NCBI RefSeq assembly: GCF_003026815.1
Contig: NZ_PYOG01000009.1
Span: 1 to 64,000 of the forward strand
DNA length: 64,000 nucleotides
From: Photobacterium damselae
GTDB lineage: Bacteria > Pseudomonadota > Gammaproteobacteria > Enterobacterales > Vibrionaceae
Direction of reading: 5' to 3'
Position 1 is the first letter of the stretch. Each line of letters opens with the position of its first letter. The position numbers and the translations under genes were made by a program. Positions 8,905-20,122 of the stretch are shown here, one piece after another. A model generated the notes under the pieces. It ran no database searches. It was not told where the DNA came from and saw nothing but the letters and a program-made list of their open reading frames with translations.

Positions 8905-11745
8905 ATGAGCGACTATAAAGATACCCTGAACCTGCCTGAAACAGGGTTTCCGATGCGAGGCAACCTAGCTCAGCGTGAGCCTGCAATGCTAAAGCGTTGG
9001 TACGATGAAGATCTTTACGGTGAAATTCGTAAAGCTAAGAAAGGTAAAAAGTCTTTCGTACTGCACGATGGCCCTCCATATGCCAATGGTGATATTCACA
9101 TTGGTCACGCCCTAAACAAGATTCTTAAAGACATTATTATTAAGTCAAAGACTCTTTCTGGCTTTGATGCGCCATACGTACCAGGTTGGGACTGCCACGG
9201 TCTACCAATTGAATTAATGGTAGAAAAGAAAGTTGGTAAACCAGGTCAAAAAGTGACTGCAGCCGAATTCCGCGAAAAATGTCGTGAGTACGCTGCAGGT
9301 CAGGTTGAAGGTCAAAAAGAGAGCTTCATCCGTCTTGGTGTATTGGGTGAGTGGGACAAACCATACCGCACAATGGACTTCAATACAGAAGCCAATATTA
9401 TTCGTGCGCTAGGTAAGATTGCAGATAACGATCACCTACTAAAAGGTTTCAAACCTGTTCACTGGTGTACCGACTGTGGTTCTGCACTGGCTGAAGCAGA
9501 AGTGGAATACCAAGATAAAGTATCTCTATCTATCGATGTTAAATTTAAAGCGGTAGATGAAGCTGCAGTGCTTGCAAAGTTCGGCTGTGATGCAGATAAA
9601 GGTCAAGGCGATGTGTCTATCGTTATCTGGACAACAACTCCTTGGACTATGCCAGCTAACCGCGCAGTAGCGATCAGTGCAGATCTTGAGTACGCACTAG
9701 TACAGACTCCTGCAACTGAAGCACACCCAGCGCCACAACGTCTAATCATGGCTGCAGAGCTTGTGAAAGAAGTGATGGCTCGCGTTGGTTTTGAAGAATC
9801 TGAAATCCTTGGCTTCTGTAAAGGTGAAGAGTTAGAACTGCTTCGCTTTAATCACCCATTCTATAGCTTTGATGTGCCAGTTATTCTTGGTGAGCACGTT
9901 ACAACTGAATCGGGTACAGGTTGTGTACATACTGCACCTGGCCATGGTCAAGAAGACTTCGTGGTTGGTCAAAAGTACAATCTTGAAATTGCAAACCCAG
10001 TTGGCAGCAATGGTGTTTACCTACCTGATACTGAGATCTTTGCCGGTCAACACGTATTAAAAGCAAACGAAGCTGTTGTTGAAGTGCTACGTGAGCATGG
10101 TTCACTATTGAACTTCTCAAAAATCACTCACAGCTACCCACATTGCTGGCGTCATAAGACTCCAATTATCTTCCGTGCAACACCACAGTGGTTCATTTCT
10201 ATGGACAAAGCTGGTCTTCGTGCGAAAGCATTGGAAGAGATCAAAGGTGTTCAGTGGATGCCTGAGTGGGGTCAAAGCCGTATTGAAGGTATGGTGGAAG
10301 GCCGTCCTGAATGGTGTATCTCTCGTCAGCGTACTTGGGGTGTGCCAATTGCACTGTTTATCCATAAAGAAACACAAGAACTACACCCACAAACATCTGA
10401 GCTAATTGAAAAAGTAGCCCAGCTGGTTGAACAAAAAGGTATTCAAGCTTGGTGGGATCTTGAGTTAACTGACGTAATGAGCGCAGAAGATGCAGCGAAT
10501 TACGAAAAAGTACTTGATACTCTTGATGTATGGTTTGACTCAGGCGTGACTCACTTTGCTGTGGTTGATAACCGCCCTGAATTTAATGGTCATTCACCAG
10601 ATCTTTACCTAGAAGGTTCGGATCAGCACCGTGGTTGGTTCCAGTCTTCATTGATCTCTTCTGTGGCAATGAAAGATAAAGCACCGTACAAACAAGTGCT
10701 AACTCACGGCTTCGTTGTTGATGGTCAAGGCCGTAAGATGTCTAAATCTATCGGTAACGTAGTTGCGCCAAAAGATGTAACTAATAAGCTGGGTGCTGAT
10801 ATCCTACGTTTGTGGGTTGCATCAACTGACTATACTGGTGAAGTTGCAGTTTCTGATGAAATCCTAAAACGTTCTGCTGATGCTTACCGTCGTATCCGTA
10901 ACACAGCGCGTTTCTTCCTAGCAAACCTACATGGCTTTAACCCAGAGACTGATTGCGTTGCACCTGAAGATATGGTTGCACTTGATCGCTGGGCGGTAGG
11001 TCGTGCAATGGCGGCTCAAGAAGAGATCGTTAAAGCTTATGAAGAGTACAACCTACACGCAGTAACTCAGCGTTTAATGCAGTTCTGTTCTGTAGAGATG
11101 GGCTCATTCTACCTAGACGTAATCAAAGACCGTCAATACACAGCGAAACAAGGTGGCCATGCTCAGCGTAGCTGCCAAACGGCTCTATACTACATTCTTG
11201 AAGCTCTTGTGCGCTGGATGGCTCCTATCATGTCATTCACAGCAGATGAGATTTGGAATGAAATGCCAGGTCAACGCGACAAGTTTGTCTTTACTGGTGA
11301 GTGGTTCGAAGGTCTATTTGGTCTTGCTGAAGGCGAAGAGCTAAATAACGAGTTCTGGGCTGAAATCCAGAAAGTTCGTGGTTCAGTGAATAAGCTACTA
11401 GAAGCGGCTCGTAACGAAAAAGTTATTGGTGGTTCTCTACAAGCAGAAGTAACACTGGCTGCAAATGCTGATTTAGCCGCTAAGCTAAACAAGCTAGAAG
11501 ATGAACTACGTTTCGTATTACTAACATCTAAAGCACAAGTTGTGGTTGCAGATAGTAAACCAGCTGACGCACAAGAGACTGATATCGACGGTCTGTATGT
11601 GTCAGTTAAAGCTTCAGAAGCTGAGAAGTGTGAGCGTTGTTGGCACCATGTTGCTGATGTTGGCACTATCGCGGGTCACGAAGAAGTTTGTGGTCGCTGT
11701 GTGAGCAACATCGACGGTGAAGGCGAAGAGCGTAAGTTTGCCTAA
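8905..11745 (+). CDS. ileS: Isoleucine-tRNA ligase
   Basis: Class Ia aminoacyl-tRNA synthetase, 946 residues. HIGH is at residues 65-68 ([12 protein letters not shown]) and KMSKS at 611-615 ([10 protein letters not shown]). The CP1 editing domain contains [15 protein letters not shown] and the acidic [10 protein letters not shown] motif. The C-terminal zinc finger is complete ([12 protein letters not shown] ... CGRCV), so this is the E. coli-like, mupirocin-sensitive type rather than the eukaryote-like type. Codon usage is strongly biased as expected for a highly expressed gene. Stop and next start overlap as TAATG with lspA. Confidence 0.97.
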   Translation: MSDYKDTLNLPETGFPMRGNLAQREPAMLKRWYDEDLYGEIRKAKKGKKSFVLHDGPPYANGDIHIGHALNKILKDIIIKSKTLSGFDAPYVPGWDCHGLPIELMVEKKVGKPGQKVTAAEFREKCREYAAGQVEGQKESFIRLGVLGEWDKPYRTMDFNTEANIIRALGKIADNDHLLKGFKPVHWCTDCGSALAEAEVEYQDKVSLSIDVKFKAVDEAAVLAKFGCDADKGQGDVSIVIWTTTPWTMPANRAVAISADLEYALVQTPATEAHPAPQRLIMAAELVKEVMARVGFEESEILGFCKGEELELLRFNHPFYSFDVPVILGEHVTTESGTGCVHTAPGHGQEDFVVGQKYNLEIANPVGSNGVYLPDTEIFAGQHVLKANEAVVEVLREHGSLLNFSKITHSYPHCWRHKTPIIFRATPQWFISMDKAGLRAKALEEIKGVQWMPEWGQSRIEGMVEGRPEWCISRQRTWGVPIALFIHKETQELHPQTSELIEKVAQLVEQKGIQAWWDLELTDVMSAEDAANYEKVLDTLDVWFDSGVTHFAVVDNRPEFNGHSPDLYLEGSDQHRGWFQSSLISSVAMKDKAPYKQVLTHGFVVDGQGRKMSKSIGNVVAPKDVTNKLGADILRLWVASTDYTGEVAVSDEILKRSADAYRRIRNTARFFLANLHGFNPETDCVAPEDMVALDRWAVGRAMAAQEEIVKAYEEYNLHAVTQRLMQFCSVEMGSFYLDVIKDRQYTAKQGGHAQRSCQTALYYILEALVRWMAPIMSFTADEIWNEMPGQRDKFVFTGEWFEGLFGLAEGEELNNEFWAEIQKVRGSVNKLLEAARNEKVIGGSLQAEVTLAANADLAAKLNKLEDELRFVLLTSKAQVVVADSKPADAQETDIDGLYVSVKASEAEKCERCWHHVADVGTIAGHEEVCGRCVSNIDGEGEERKFA

Positions 11746-12245
11746 TGACGATGCCTTCGCTTAAACAATCTGGAATTCGCTGGCTATGGCTGGCGATTCT
11801 AGTGTTCATTATTGATATCGGCAGTAAGCTGGTTGTGATGAATGCTATGGACTACGGTTGGCCAAATCGTATTGAAGTACTGCCTTTCTTTAATCTGCTT
11901 TATGTGCACAACTATGGTGCGGCATTTAGTTTTTTAAGTGATGCGGGCGGTTGGCAACGCTGGTTGTTTACGGCGATTGCATTAGGAGTATGCGGTCTAT
12001 TATTGTTTTGGATGAGACGAACTCCGGCTTCAAATAAGATAGCCAATAGTGCTTATGCCTTAATTATTGGTGGGGCACTCGGTAACCTATTTGACCGTAT
12101 GTACCATGGTTTTGTGGTTGATTTCCTCGATTTTTATTGGGGTAACTATCACTGGCCAGCCTTTAATATTGCAGACTCGGCTATCTGTTTAGGTGCCGCA
12201 CTGATCATTATTGATGGCTTCGTTAACGATAAAAAATCATCGTAA
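11745..12245 (+). CDS. lspA: Lipoprotein signal peptidase (signal peptidase II)
   Basis: Inner-membrane aspartyl protease, 166 residues with four hydrophobic helices, that removes the signal peptide of prolipoproteins. The catalytic aspartates are D126 in GFVVDFLDF and D144 in FNIADSAI, 18 residues apart as in E. coli. [10 protein letters not shown] precedes the first. ATG 11745 overlaps the ileS stop by one base; ATG 11751 is a close alternative. It processes lipoproteins such as NlpI encoded in this window. Confidence 0.95.
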   Translation: MTMPSLKQSGIRWLWLAILVFIIDIGSKLVVMNAMDYGWPNRIEVLPFFNLLYVHNYGAAFSFLSDAGGWQRWLFTAIALGVCGLLLFWMRRTPASNKIANSAYALIIGGALGNLFDRMYHGFVVDFLDFYWGNYHWPAFNIADSAICLGAALIIIDGFVNDKKSS

Positions 12246-12280
12246 TCAGAAGCAATAACAAATACTCTGATAAAAACCTT

Positions 12281-12316
12281 AAGCGCTGTCCGTTGATACG
12301 GATGGCGCTTTATTGT
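12281..12316 (+). terminator. Strong hairpin between lspA and fkpB
   Basis: A continuous 12-bp stem with two wobble pairs (12281-12292 with 12299-12310) and a TTGATA loop is followed by a poor T tract (TATTGTTT). It may be a leaky terminator or an mRNA processing/stability element in the ileS-lspA-fkpB-ispH operon. Confidence 0.5.
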
Positions 12317-12353
12317 TTAATGGCAATAATAAAAGACAGAGATAGGGAATATC

Positions 12354-12788
12354 ATGCCGGAAATAACAGGGAACAGTGAAGTCTTGATCCACTTTACCAT
12401 TGAATTAGAAGATGGTTCATTAGCTGAATCAACTTATGCATTGGGCAAACCGGCGAAGTTTCGTTTAGGGGATGGCAGCTTAACGCCAAACTTTGAACAG
12501 TGCTTATTAGGGTTACACGTTGGTGATAAAGAGAAATTTATCTTAGCCCCAGAAGATGCTTTTGGGCTGCCAAATCCTAATAATATCCATCAAATTAATA
12601 TCAATAAGTTTTCGGCAGAAGCCCCCGCAGAGGTAGGTACTATCATTGCATTCTCTGGCTCTGATGGGCAGGAGATTCCAGGTGTGGTTATCGCAGTTGA
12701 AGATGAGATGGTGACGATTGATTTTAATCATCCACTGTCGGGCCAAACCATTACCTTTGCGGTGGAGGTTATGGCGATTGAAAGATAA
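12354..12788 (+). CDS. fkpB: FKBP-type peptidyl-prolyl isomerase FkpB (SlpA)
   Basis: Cytoplasmic FKBP-family isomerase/chaperone of 144 residues. The N- and C-terminal FKBP halves are seen ([37 protein letters not shown] and [20 protein letters not shown]) around an inserted-in-flap domain ([17 protein letters not shown]), the SlyD/SlpA arrangement. It lacks SlyD's His-rich metal-binding tail. The gene sits between lspA and ispH, as in E. coli, and ends 13 bp before ispH. Confidence 0.93.
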   Translation: MPEITGNSEVLIHFTIELEDGSLAESTYALGKPAKFRLGDGSLTPNFEQCLLGLHVGDKEKFILAPEDAFGLPNPNNIHQININKFSAEAPAEVGTIIAFSGSDGQEIPGVVIAVEDEMVTIDFNHPLSGQTITFAVEVMAIER

Positions 12789-12801
12789 AGAGCAAGTCAA
12801 A

Positions 12802-13749
12802 ATGAAAATCTTACTCGCAAATCCTCGTGGTTTTTGTGCTGGCGTTGATCGCGCCATCAGTATTGTTGAACGCGCACTAGAAATGTATCAACCACCTATT
12901 TATGTTCGTCATGAAGTGGTCCATAACCGTTTTGTGGTCGAAGGACTAAAACAGCGTGGGGCTATTTTTGTTGAAGAGTTATCAGAAGTTCCTGATGACA
13001 ATATTGTGATCTTTTCGGCTCATGGTGTATCACAAGCTGTTCGCAATGAAGCCAAAGCGCGTCAATTGACCGTATTTGATGCTACATGTCCACTCGTTAC
13101 CAAAGTCCATATGGAAGTAGCACGAGCAAGCCGTAAGCATATGGAAGTGGTATTGATAGGTCATGCTGGGCACCCTGAAGTTGAAGGCACAATGGGTCAA
13201 TACTCAAGTGATGAAGGCGGCATGTACTTGGTAGAAAACCCAGATGATGTGCAGGCTTTACGGGACAAGGTAAAAGATCCAAGCAATTTACATTTTGTTA
13301 GCCAAACAACGTTATCGGTAGATGAAACATCGGATGTGATCAATACCCTACGGCAGGTTTTTCCTGCTATTCAAGGACCGCGTAAAGATGATATTTGCTA
13401 TGCAACGCAAAATCGTCAAGATGCCGTACGTGAAATGGCAAAAAATGTCGATGTTATGATTGTTGTTGGCTCAAAAAACTCATCTAACTCAAACCGTTTA
13501 CGAGAATTGGCCGAGAAACTGGGGACTCCTGGGTATTTGACCGATTGTGCTGATGATATTGATCCTAATTGGTTGAGTGATGTGCAAACAGTCGGAGTGA
13601 CTGCGGGCGCTTCGGCTCCTGAAGAGTTAGTGAATCAAATTATTGCTCGTATTAAAGCGTTGGGTGATGCCGAAGTTGAAGAGTTGACTGGGCGCGAAGA
13701 AAATATGTTCTTTGAAGTACCTCGTGAGCTACAAGTTAAAAATATTTAA
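12802..13749 (+). CDS. ispH: 4-hydroxy-3-methylbut-2-enyl diphosphate reductase
   Basis: Last enzyme of the non-mevalonate isoprenoid pathway; it reduces HMBPP to IPP and DMAPP with a [4Fe-4S] cluster. The three cluster cysteines are C12 (NPRGFCAGV), C96 (DATCPLVT) and C199 ([11 protein letters not shown]); the catalytic Glu is in [11 protein letters not shown]. It has 315 residues, the normal length. The frame is open to 12718 but ATG 12802 ([14 protein letters not shown]) is the family start. It follows fkpB closely and ends at a terminator. Confidence 0.96.
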   Translation: MKILLANPRGFCAGVDRAISIVERALEMYQPPIYVRHEVVHNRFVVEGLKQRGAIFVEELSEVPDDNIVIFSAHGVSQAVRNEAKARQLTVFDATCPLVTKVHMEVARASRKHMEVVLIGHAGHPEVEGTMGQYSSDEGGMYLVENPDDVQALRDKVKDPSNLHFVSQTTLSVDETSDVINTLRQVFPAIQGPRKDDICYATQNRQDAVREMAKNVDVMIVVGSKNSSNSNRLRELAEKLGTPGYLTDCADDIDPNWLSDVQTVGVTAGASAPEELVNQIIARIKALGDAEVEELTGREENMFFEVPRELQVKNI

Positions 13750-14631
<882 letters not shown>

Positions 14632-14650
14632 TAAGCATCGCATTGGTGAT

Positions 14651-14687
14651 AAAAAGAGCGGTTAGTCATAAGCTGACCGCTCTTTTT
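14651..14687 (+). terminator. dapB terminator
   Basis: Long stem (14651-14665 with 14673-14687, one wobble) followed by a T run. Confidence 0.9.
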
Positions 14688-15175
14688 TTATATCCATACA
14701 TAATGATTTATGAATCTATCATGCATAAAAAGACAAAATAAAATCAGATAAAGTAAACTAGATTGCTTGATAGGTATTCTAACTTGTTTGGTTGTTTTAA
14801 TTTGGCTTTGGTTTTGTTTCTTCACTGTAATAGTTAAAAAGTCATCAAAACTTAATATATTTTATCGTTTGCGTCTTGGTTTTGTTTAATGTTGTATTTT
14901 TGTAAATAAGGCAAACGATTAAATTTTGATAAATTGACAGTGAATTCTATTTATTGCCAACTTAAGTTATGTTTTTCATGCTTTGACTATGTTTGTTGTG
15001 TGTTTGCGGTGTTTCTAAAATTTATTTATTGGGGTTTGTTGACAGATTGATAATCGATCTCTAGAATGCGCGCAATTTGTCAAAAATCAGCTTGACTTGG
15101 CTTTTGACTTTGTATGGAATGGGTAATTGCAAGTTTATCTGTTTTTAGTGCATTTTTATTTACTTGGAGGTTGTC
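14688..15175 (+). promoter_or_regulatory. carAB control region
   Basis: A 490-bp, very AT-rich region. A near-consensus promoter is seen: TTGACA (15039-15044), 17-bp spacer, TAGAAT (15062-15067), giving a leader of about 100 nt. A 9-bp inverted repeat ATCGTTTGC/GCAAACGAT (14864-14872 and 14911-14919) contains the GCAAACG core of PurR operators. In E. coli carAB is controlled from two promoters by ArgR, PurR, IHF, PepA and PyrH/RutR; whether the same proteins act here is inference. I see no gene in this stretch. Confidence 0.65.
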
Positions 15176-16315
15176 TTGAGCAAATCAGCGCTGTTAGTCC
15201 TGGAAGATGGAACAGTGTTCCACGGCATGTCCATTGGGGCAGATGGTTCGGCTGTTGGAGAAGTTGTTTTTAATACCTCGATGACGGGGTATCAGGAAAT
15301 TCTCACTGACCCTTCTTATTCTCAACAGATCGTTACCCTTACTTATCCTCATATTGGCAATACCGGAACTAATTCCGAAGACGAAGAATCCACATCAATC
15401 CATGCGCAAGGCTTGGTAATTCGCGACCTTCCCCTCATTGCTTCTAATTTCCGAAATCAACTTTCCCTTTCTGATTACCTTAAATCCCAAAATATTGTCG
15501 GCATCGCTGAAATCGATACGCGAAAGCTTACTCGTATTTTGCGAGAAAAAGGGGCACAGAATGGTTGTATCGTTGCAGGCAATAGCTTAGATGAGGCGTT
15601 CGCACAGGCTCAAGCTCAAGGATTCCCAGGCTTAAGTGGTATGGACTTAGCAAAAGAAGTGACAACGCCAGAAACCTATAGCTGGAAGCAAGGTTCTTGG
15701 ACGCTAGAAAATGGTCTGCCACAAGATCTTGATGACTGTGAATTACCATATCATGTGGTTGCTTATGACTTTGGTGCTAAGCGTAATATCTTACGTATGC
15801 TGGTTGACCGAGGTTGTCGCTTAACTGTGGTTCCTGCTCAAACTTCAGCAGAAGAGGTTTTAGCTCTAAATCCTGATGGTGTTTTCTTATCCAATGGTCC
15901 GGGTGACCCAGCTCCTTGTGATTACGCCATTGCGGCAACAAAAGTCTTTTTAGATAAAAATCTGCCTGTATTTGGTATCTGTCTGGGTCACCAGATCCTT
16001 GCATTAGCCAGCGGTGCTAAAACAGTAAAAATGAAGTTTGGCCACCATGGTGCAAACCATCCAGTAAAAGATCTGGACCGAGATGTTGTAATGATTACTA
16101 GCCAGAACCACGGTTTTGCAGTTGATGAAGCAACATTACCTGAAACTCTTCGAGCAACCCATAAATCCCTGTTTGATGGCTCTCTACAAGGTATCCATCG
16201 TACCGATAAGCCTGCATTTAGTTTCCAAGGGCACCCAGAAGCAAGCCCAGGTCCTCATGATGCAGCACCTCTATTTGATCATTTTATCGAATTAATTAAG
16301 AAGCACACAGCCTAA
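15176..16315 (+). CDS. carA: Carbamoyl-phosphate synthase small subunit (TTG start)
   Basis: Glutaminase subunit that supplies ammonia to CarB for arginine and pyrimidine synthesis, 379 residues. The N-terminal CPSase domain ([33 protein letters not shown]) is followed by a class I amidotransferase domain with nucleophile C269 in FGICLGHQ and the His-Glu pair in [12 protein letters not shown]. The start is TTG 15176 with TGGAGG at 15165-15170; a TTG at 15164 lies within that ribosome binding site and is rejected. E. coli carA also starts with UUG. carB follows after 16 bp. Confidence 0.95.
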   Translation: MSKSALLVLEDGTVFHGMSIGADGSAVGEVVFNTSMTGYQEILTDPSYSQQIVTLTYPHIGNTGTNSEDEESTSIHAQGLVIRDLPLIASNFRNQLSLSDYLKSQNIVGIAEIDTRKLTRILREKGAQNGCIVAGNSLDEAFAQAQAQGFPGLSGMDLAKEVTTPETYSWKQGSWTLENGLPQDLDDCELPYHVVAYDFGAKRNILRMLVDRGCRLTVVPAQTSAEEVLALNPDGVFLSNGPGDPAPCDYAIAATKVFLDKNLPVFGICLGHQILALASGAKTVKMKFGHHGANHPVKDLDRDVVMITSQNHGFAVDEATLPETLRATHKSLFDGSLQGIHRTDKPAFSFQGHPEASPGPHDAAPLFDHFIELIKKHTA

Positions 16316-16331
16316 GCCGGGAGTTATAAAA

Positions 16332-19300
16332 ATGCCAAAACGTACTGACATTAAAAGTGTTCTAATTTTAGGCGCGGGCCCAATTGTTATCGGCCAGGCG
16401 TGTGAGTTTGACTATTCTGGTGCTCAAGCATGTAAAGCACTACGTGAAGAGGGATATCGCGTTATTCTTGTTAACTCGAATCCTGCGACCATTATGACCG
16501 ATCCTAATATGGCCGATGCAACATATATCGAGCCAATTCATTGGGAAGTGGTACGTAAGATCATTGAAAAAGAACGCCCAGATGCAGTACTACCAACCAT
16601 GGGGGGGCAGACCGCACTAAACTGTGCCCTTGATTTGGAGCGCCACGGTGTCTTGGCTGAGTTTGGCGTCGAAATGATTGGCGCAACGGCAGATGCGATT
16701 GATAAAGCAGAAGATCGTTCACGTTTCGATGCGGCAATGAAATCGATTGGACTTGAGTGTCCTCGCGCAGATACAGCAAAAACGATGGAAGAAGCTTACC
16801 GTGTTCTAGATATGGTTGGCTTCCCTTGTATTATCCGTCCATCTTTTACTATGGGTGGTACGGGTGGCGGTATTGCTTATAACAAAGAAGAATTTGAAGA
16901 GATTTGTCGCCGTGGTTTAGATCTGTCGCCAACTAATGAGTTATTGATTGATGAATCTCTGATCGGTTGGAAAGAATATGAGATGGAAGTGGTTCGTGAT
17001 AAGAACGACAACTGTATCATTGTTTGTGCCATCGAAAACTTTGACCCAATGGGTATCCACACCGGTGACTCAATTACTGTTGCGCCTGCACAAACTCTAA
17101 CGGATAAAGAATACCAGTTAATGCGTAACGCTTCTTTAGCTGTTCTGCGTGAAATTGGTGTTGAGACTGGTGGTTCTAACGTTCAGTTTGGTATTAATCC
17201 AAAAGATGGTCGTATGGTCATCATCGAAATGAACCCGCGTGTATCTCGTTCATCGGCTCTAGCTTCTAAAGCAACGGGTTTCCCTATTGCTAAAGTGGCG
17301 GCAAAGCTGGCTATTGGTTACACCCTAGATGAGTTAATGAATGATATTACAGGTGGGGCAACACCAGCATCATTTGAACCAACCATCGACTATGTTGTAA
17401 CGAAGATCCCTCGCTTTAACTTTGAAAAATTTGCGGGTGCGAATGACCGTTTAACCACGCAAATGAAGTCGGTTGGTGAAGTAATGGCTATCGGTCGCAA
17501 CCAACAAGAATCTCTGCAAAAAGCTCTGCGTGGTTTGGAAGTTGGTGCCGCTGGTTTTGATGAAATGGTTGACCTTGATGCGCCTGATGCACTCACTAAG
17601 ATTCGCCATGAGTTAAAAGATGCGGGTGCAGAGCGTATTTGGTATATCGCTGATGCGTTCCGTGCTGGTATGTCGGTTGACGGTGTCTTTAACCTAACCA
17701 ATATTGACCGTTGGTTCCTTGTTCAAATTGAAGAAATTGTCCGTCTTGAAGAACAAGTAAAAGCAGCTGGTTTTGCCGGTCTTAATGCCGATGCGTTGCG
17801 TAAACTAAAGCGTAAAGGTTTTGCGGATGCTCGCTTGGCGAAACTACTGGGTGTGGCAGAAAGCGAAATTCGCAAACTACGTGACCAATATAATATCCAT
17901 CCGGTTTATAAGCGTGTAGATACCTGCGCTGCCGAGTTTTCATCAGATACGGCTTATATGTACTCATCTTATGATGAAGAGTGTGAAGCTAACCCAACTG
18001 ATCGTGAAAAGATTATGGTTCTTGGCGGTGGTCCAAACCGTATCGGTCAAGGTATCGAATTTGACTACTGCTGTGTTCATGCATCTCTTGCGCTACGTGA
18101 AGACGGTTATGAAACCATTATGGTGAACTGTAACCCAGAGACAGTTTCTACCGACTATGACACCTCAGATCGCCTATACTTCGAACCGGTAACACTTGAA
18201 GATGTACTAGCGATTGCTCGTGTTGAAAAACCAAAAGGCGTGATTGTTCAATATGGTGGACAAACTCCGCTGAAATTGGCTCGTGCTCTAGAAGCCGCAG
18301 GTGTGCCAATTATTGGTACTAGCCCAGATGCGATTGACCGCGCTGAAGACCGTGAGCGTTTCCAGCAAGCTGTTGAACGTTTAGGTTTATTGCAGCCAGA
18401 AAATGCAACCGTAACAACCATTGAGCAAGCGATTGAAAAATCTCGTGAAATTGGCTACCCACTTGTGGTTCGTCCATCTTATGTTCTTGGTGGTCGTGCG
18501 ATGGAAATTGTTTACGATGAAACGGATCTGCGTCGTTACTTTAATGAGGCTGTGAGTGTTTCTAATGAATCACCAGTACTACTGGATCGCTTCTTAGATG
18601 ATGCAACAGAAGTGGATGTAGATGCGATTTGTGACGGCGAACGTGTGGTGATTGGCGGCATTATGGAGCATATCGAACAAGCTGGCGTTCACTCTGGTGA
18701 CTCTGCATGTTCTCTGCCTGCTTATACGCTAAGCCAAGAAATTCAAGACGTAATGCGAGATCAGGTTGAGAAGCTGGCTTTTGAATTAGGTGTGCGTGGT
18801 TTGATGAATACGCAGTTTGCCGTTAAGAACAACCAAGTATACTTAATTGAAGTAAACCCACGAGCAGCTCGTACAGTTCCATTTGTATCAAAGGCAACGG
18901 GTGCACCTTTAGCCAAAATTGCTGCACGAGTGATGGCAGGTCAATCTCTAGAGAGCCAAGGCTTTACTAAAGAGATTATTCCTCCTTATTACTCGGTGAA
19001 AGAAGTGGTATTGCCATTTAATAAGTTCCCAGGCGTGGATCCACTACTTGGCCCTGAAATGCGCTCTACTGGTGAGGTAATGGGTATTGGTAATACGTTT
19101 GCTGAGGCATTTGCAAAAGCAGAACTTGGTTGTGGTAAAGAGTATCCAGAAGGTGGACGTGCCTTACTATCGGTTCGTGAAGGTGATAAGCAGCGTGTGG
19201 TTGATTTGGCATCAAAACTGATTAAGTTAGGTTATCAGTTGGATGCAACTCATGGCACCGCAGTTATCTTAGGTGAAGCTGGTATTAATCCTCGTTTGGT

Positions 19301-19556
19301 TAATAAGGTACATGAAGGCCGTCCTCATATTCTTGACCGTATTAAGAACAATGAGTACACCTACATTATTAATACGGCAGAAGGTCGCCAAGCGATTGAA
19401 GACTCTAAAGTTCTTCGTCGTGGAGCGCTCGCTGAGAAAGTGAACTACACCACAACATTGAATGCGGCTTTTGCAGCATGTATGGCCCACACCGCAGATG
19501 ACCGTAATACTGTGACTTCTGTACAAGAGTTGCACGCGCGTATTAATAACGCTTAA
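16332..19556 (+). CDS. carB: Carbamoyl-phosphate synthase large subunit
   Basis: The 1,074-residue synthetase subunit makes carbamoyl phosphate from bicarbonate, ammonia and two ATP. Two homologous ATP-grasp halves are seen: the first starts [20 protein letters not shown] with [14 protein letters not shown], the second [19 protein letters not shown] with [15 protein letters not shown]. The C-terminal methylglyoxal-synthase-like domain that binds UMP/ornithine follows ([20 protein letters not shown]). GGGAG precedes ATG 16332. It forms an operon with carA and ends at a terminator. Confidence 0.97.
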   Translation: MPKRTDIKSVLILGAGPIVIGQACEFDYSGAQACKALREEGYRVILVNSNPATIMTDPNMADATYIEPIHWEVVRKIIEKERPDAVLPTMGGQTALNCALDLERHGVLAEFGVEMIGATADAIDKAEDRSRFDAAMKSIGLECPRADTAKTMEEAYRVLDMVGFPCIIRPSFTMGGTGGGIAYNKEEFEEICRRGLDLSPTNELLIDESLIGWKEYEMEVVRDKNDNCIIVCAIENFDPMGIHTGDSITVAPAQTLTDKEYQLMRNASLAVLREIGVETGGSNVQFGINPKDGRMVIIEMNPRVSRSSALASKATGFPIAKVAAKLAIGYTLDELMNDITGGATPASFEPTIDYVVTKIPRFNFEKFAGANDRLTTQMKSVGEVMAIGRNQQESLQKALRGLEVGAAGFDEMVDLDAPDALTKIRHELKDAGAERIWYIADAFRAGMSVDGVFNLTNIDRWFLVQIEEIVRLEEQVKAAGFAGLNADALRKLKRKGFADARLAKLLGVAESEIRKLRDQYNIHPVYKRVDTCAAEFSSDTAYMYSSYDEECEANPTDREKIMVLGGGPNRIGQGIEFDYCCVHASLALREDGYETIMVNCNPETVSTDYDTSDRLYFEPVTLEDVLAIARVEKPKGVIVQYGGQTPLKLARALEAAGVPIIGTSPDAIDRAEDRERFQQAVERLGLLQPENATVTTIEQAIEKSREIGYPLVVRPSYVLGGRAMEIVYDETDLRRYFNEAVSVSNESPVLLDRFLDDATEVDVDAICDGERVVIGGIMEHIEQAGVHSGDSACSLPAYTLSQEIQDVMRDQVEKLAFELGVRGLMNTQFAVKNNQVYLIEVNPRAARTVPFVSKATGAPLAKIAARVMAGQSLESQGFTKEIIPPYYSVKEVVLPFNKFPGVDPLLGPEMRSTGEVMGIGNTFAEAFAKAELGCGKEYPEGGRALLSVREGDKQRVVDLASKLIKLGYQLDATHGTAVILGEAGINPRLVNKVHEGRPHILDRIKNNEYTYIINTAEGRQAIEDSKVLRRGALAEKVNYTTTLNAAFAACMAHTADDRNTVTSVQELHARINNA

Positions 19557-19574
19557 TCGTCGCTAATTATCTAG

Positions 19575-19613
19575 AGCCCATCTTGATTATTAATACCGAG
19601 ATGGGCTTTTTTG
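19575..19613 (+). terminator. carAB terminator
   Basis: 9-bp perfect stem (19575-19583 with 19599-19607), 15-nt loop and a T run. Confidence 0.85.
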
Positions 19614-19707
19614 TTTTAATACAAATAGTTAGGCTTAATGGTTATTATAAAGTGATCGACTGACGTAATTTGGTTACAAAAGATCTAATATTGATCGATC
19701 GAAGGTC

Positions 19708-19735
19708 TTGCACCTTTGTTTAGATTGCGTACAAT
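19708..19735 (+). promoter_or_regulatory. Promoter of the mgtE leader
   Basis: TTGCAC (19708-19713), 16-bp spacer, TACAAT (19730-19735). The transcript would begin near 19741 and carry a leader of roughly 380 nt before the transporter gene. Confidence 0.65.
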
Positions 19736-19740
19736 GGCGC

Positions 19741-20122
19741 ACGTCGCAGTAAGCGATATATTCTTTGGAGAGTTAAATGAACGATACCGACCATCCCCCG
19801 AGTATGAAGGTGGAAAATCAGCTTTAGTTTTTGGTATCGGTGTATCTCCATTTCCGAGCCAATCACAGGCTTGGAATTATGTCTTCCAGTATTCTCTTTC
19901 TTTTCTAAACCTTAATAGTTAGGTTTAGTGACATATTCCTTCGATTTTTCCTATCACATTCGTTAAAACAATAACGTCATTGAATGGCTCATTCGCTGTA
20001 TTTGTATCAAGGTGAATGATAAGCCTATATCAATGGATATGATGACGTAATTGCTTTATTTGGTGGTCGTTACCCTCGTACCTATGTTCGCGCATAGGAA
20101 ACAGCTAATCGGGAGATTTGCC
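19741..20122 (+). promoter_or_regulatory. Long structured 5' leader of the mgtE-like gene
   Basis: Several pairings can be read directly. CGATACCGA (19782-19790) pairs with TTGGTATCG (19831-19839); TGGAGA (19766-19771), the leader-peptide Shine-Dalgarno, pairs with TCTCCA (19845-19850), continuing the same stem. TTCCGAGCC/GGCTTGGAA (19852-19860 with 19868-19876) and CTAAACCT/AGGTTTAG (19905-19912 with 19921-19928) are local hairpins, and CCTATG/CATAGG (20081-20098) lies just before the transporter start. ATCTCC (19844-19849) can alternatively pair with GGAGAT (20112-20117), the transporter's own Shine-Dalgarno. It does not match the M-box or yybP-ykoY consensus as I know them. Mg2+-responsive control is inference. 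Confidence 0.5.
19777..19827 (+). CDS. Putative 16-residue leader peptide of the mgtE leader
   Basis: ATG 19777 is preceded at 6 nt by TTTGGAG, as good a ribosome binding site as any in the window, and encodes MNDTDHPPSMKVENQL before TAG. The peptide has an acidic start and a Pro-Pro pair (CCC CCG). E. coli/Salmonella MgtL, the leader peptide of mgtA, also has an acidic, proline-rich start, and such sequences destabilise or stall ribosomes, more so at low Mg2+ or low prolyl-tRNA. The start and stop regions of this ORF are the two arms of the leader stem. Function is inferred from this arrangement; the ORF overlaps a longer frame (19716-19922) that lacks a ribosome binding site. Confidence 0.45.
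   Translation: MNDTDHPPSMKVENQL

Noticed and set aside
14934..14962. Second carA promoter with TTGACA at 14934
   Set aside because: No acceptable -10 at 15-19 bp spacing.
19716..19922. 68-codon open frame in the mgtE leader
   Set aside because: It starts at a non-ATG codon inside the promoter, has no ribosome binding site, and runs through the leader hairpins. The short ORF at 19777 in another frame has a far better start.
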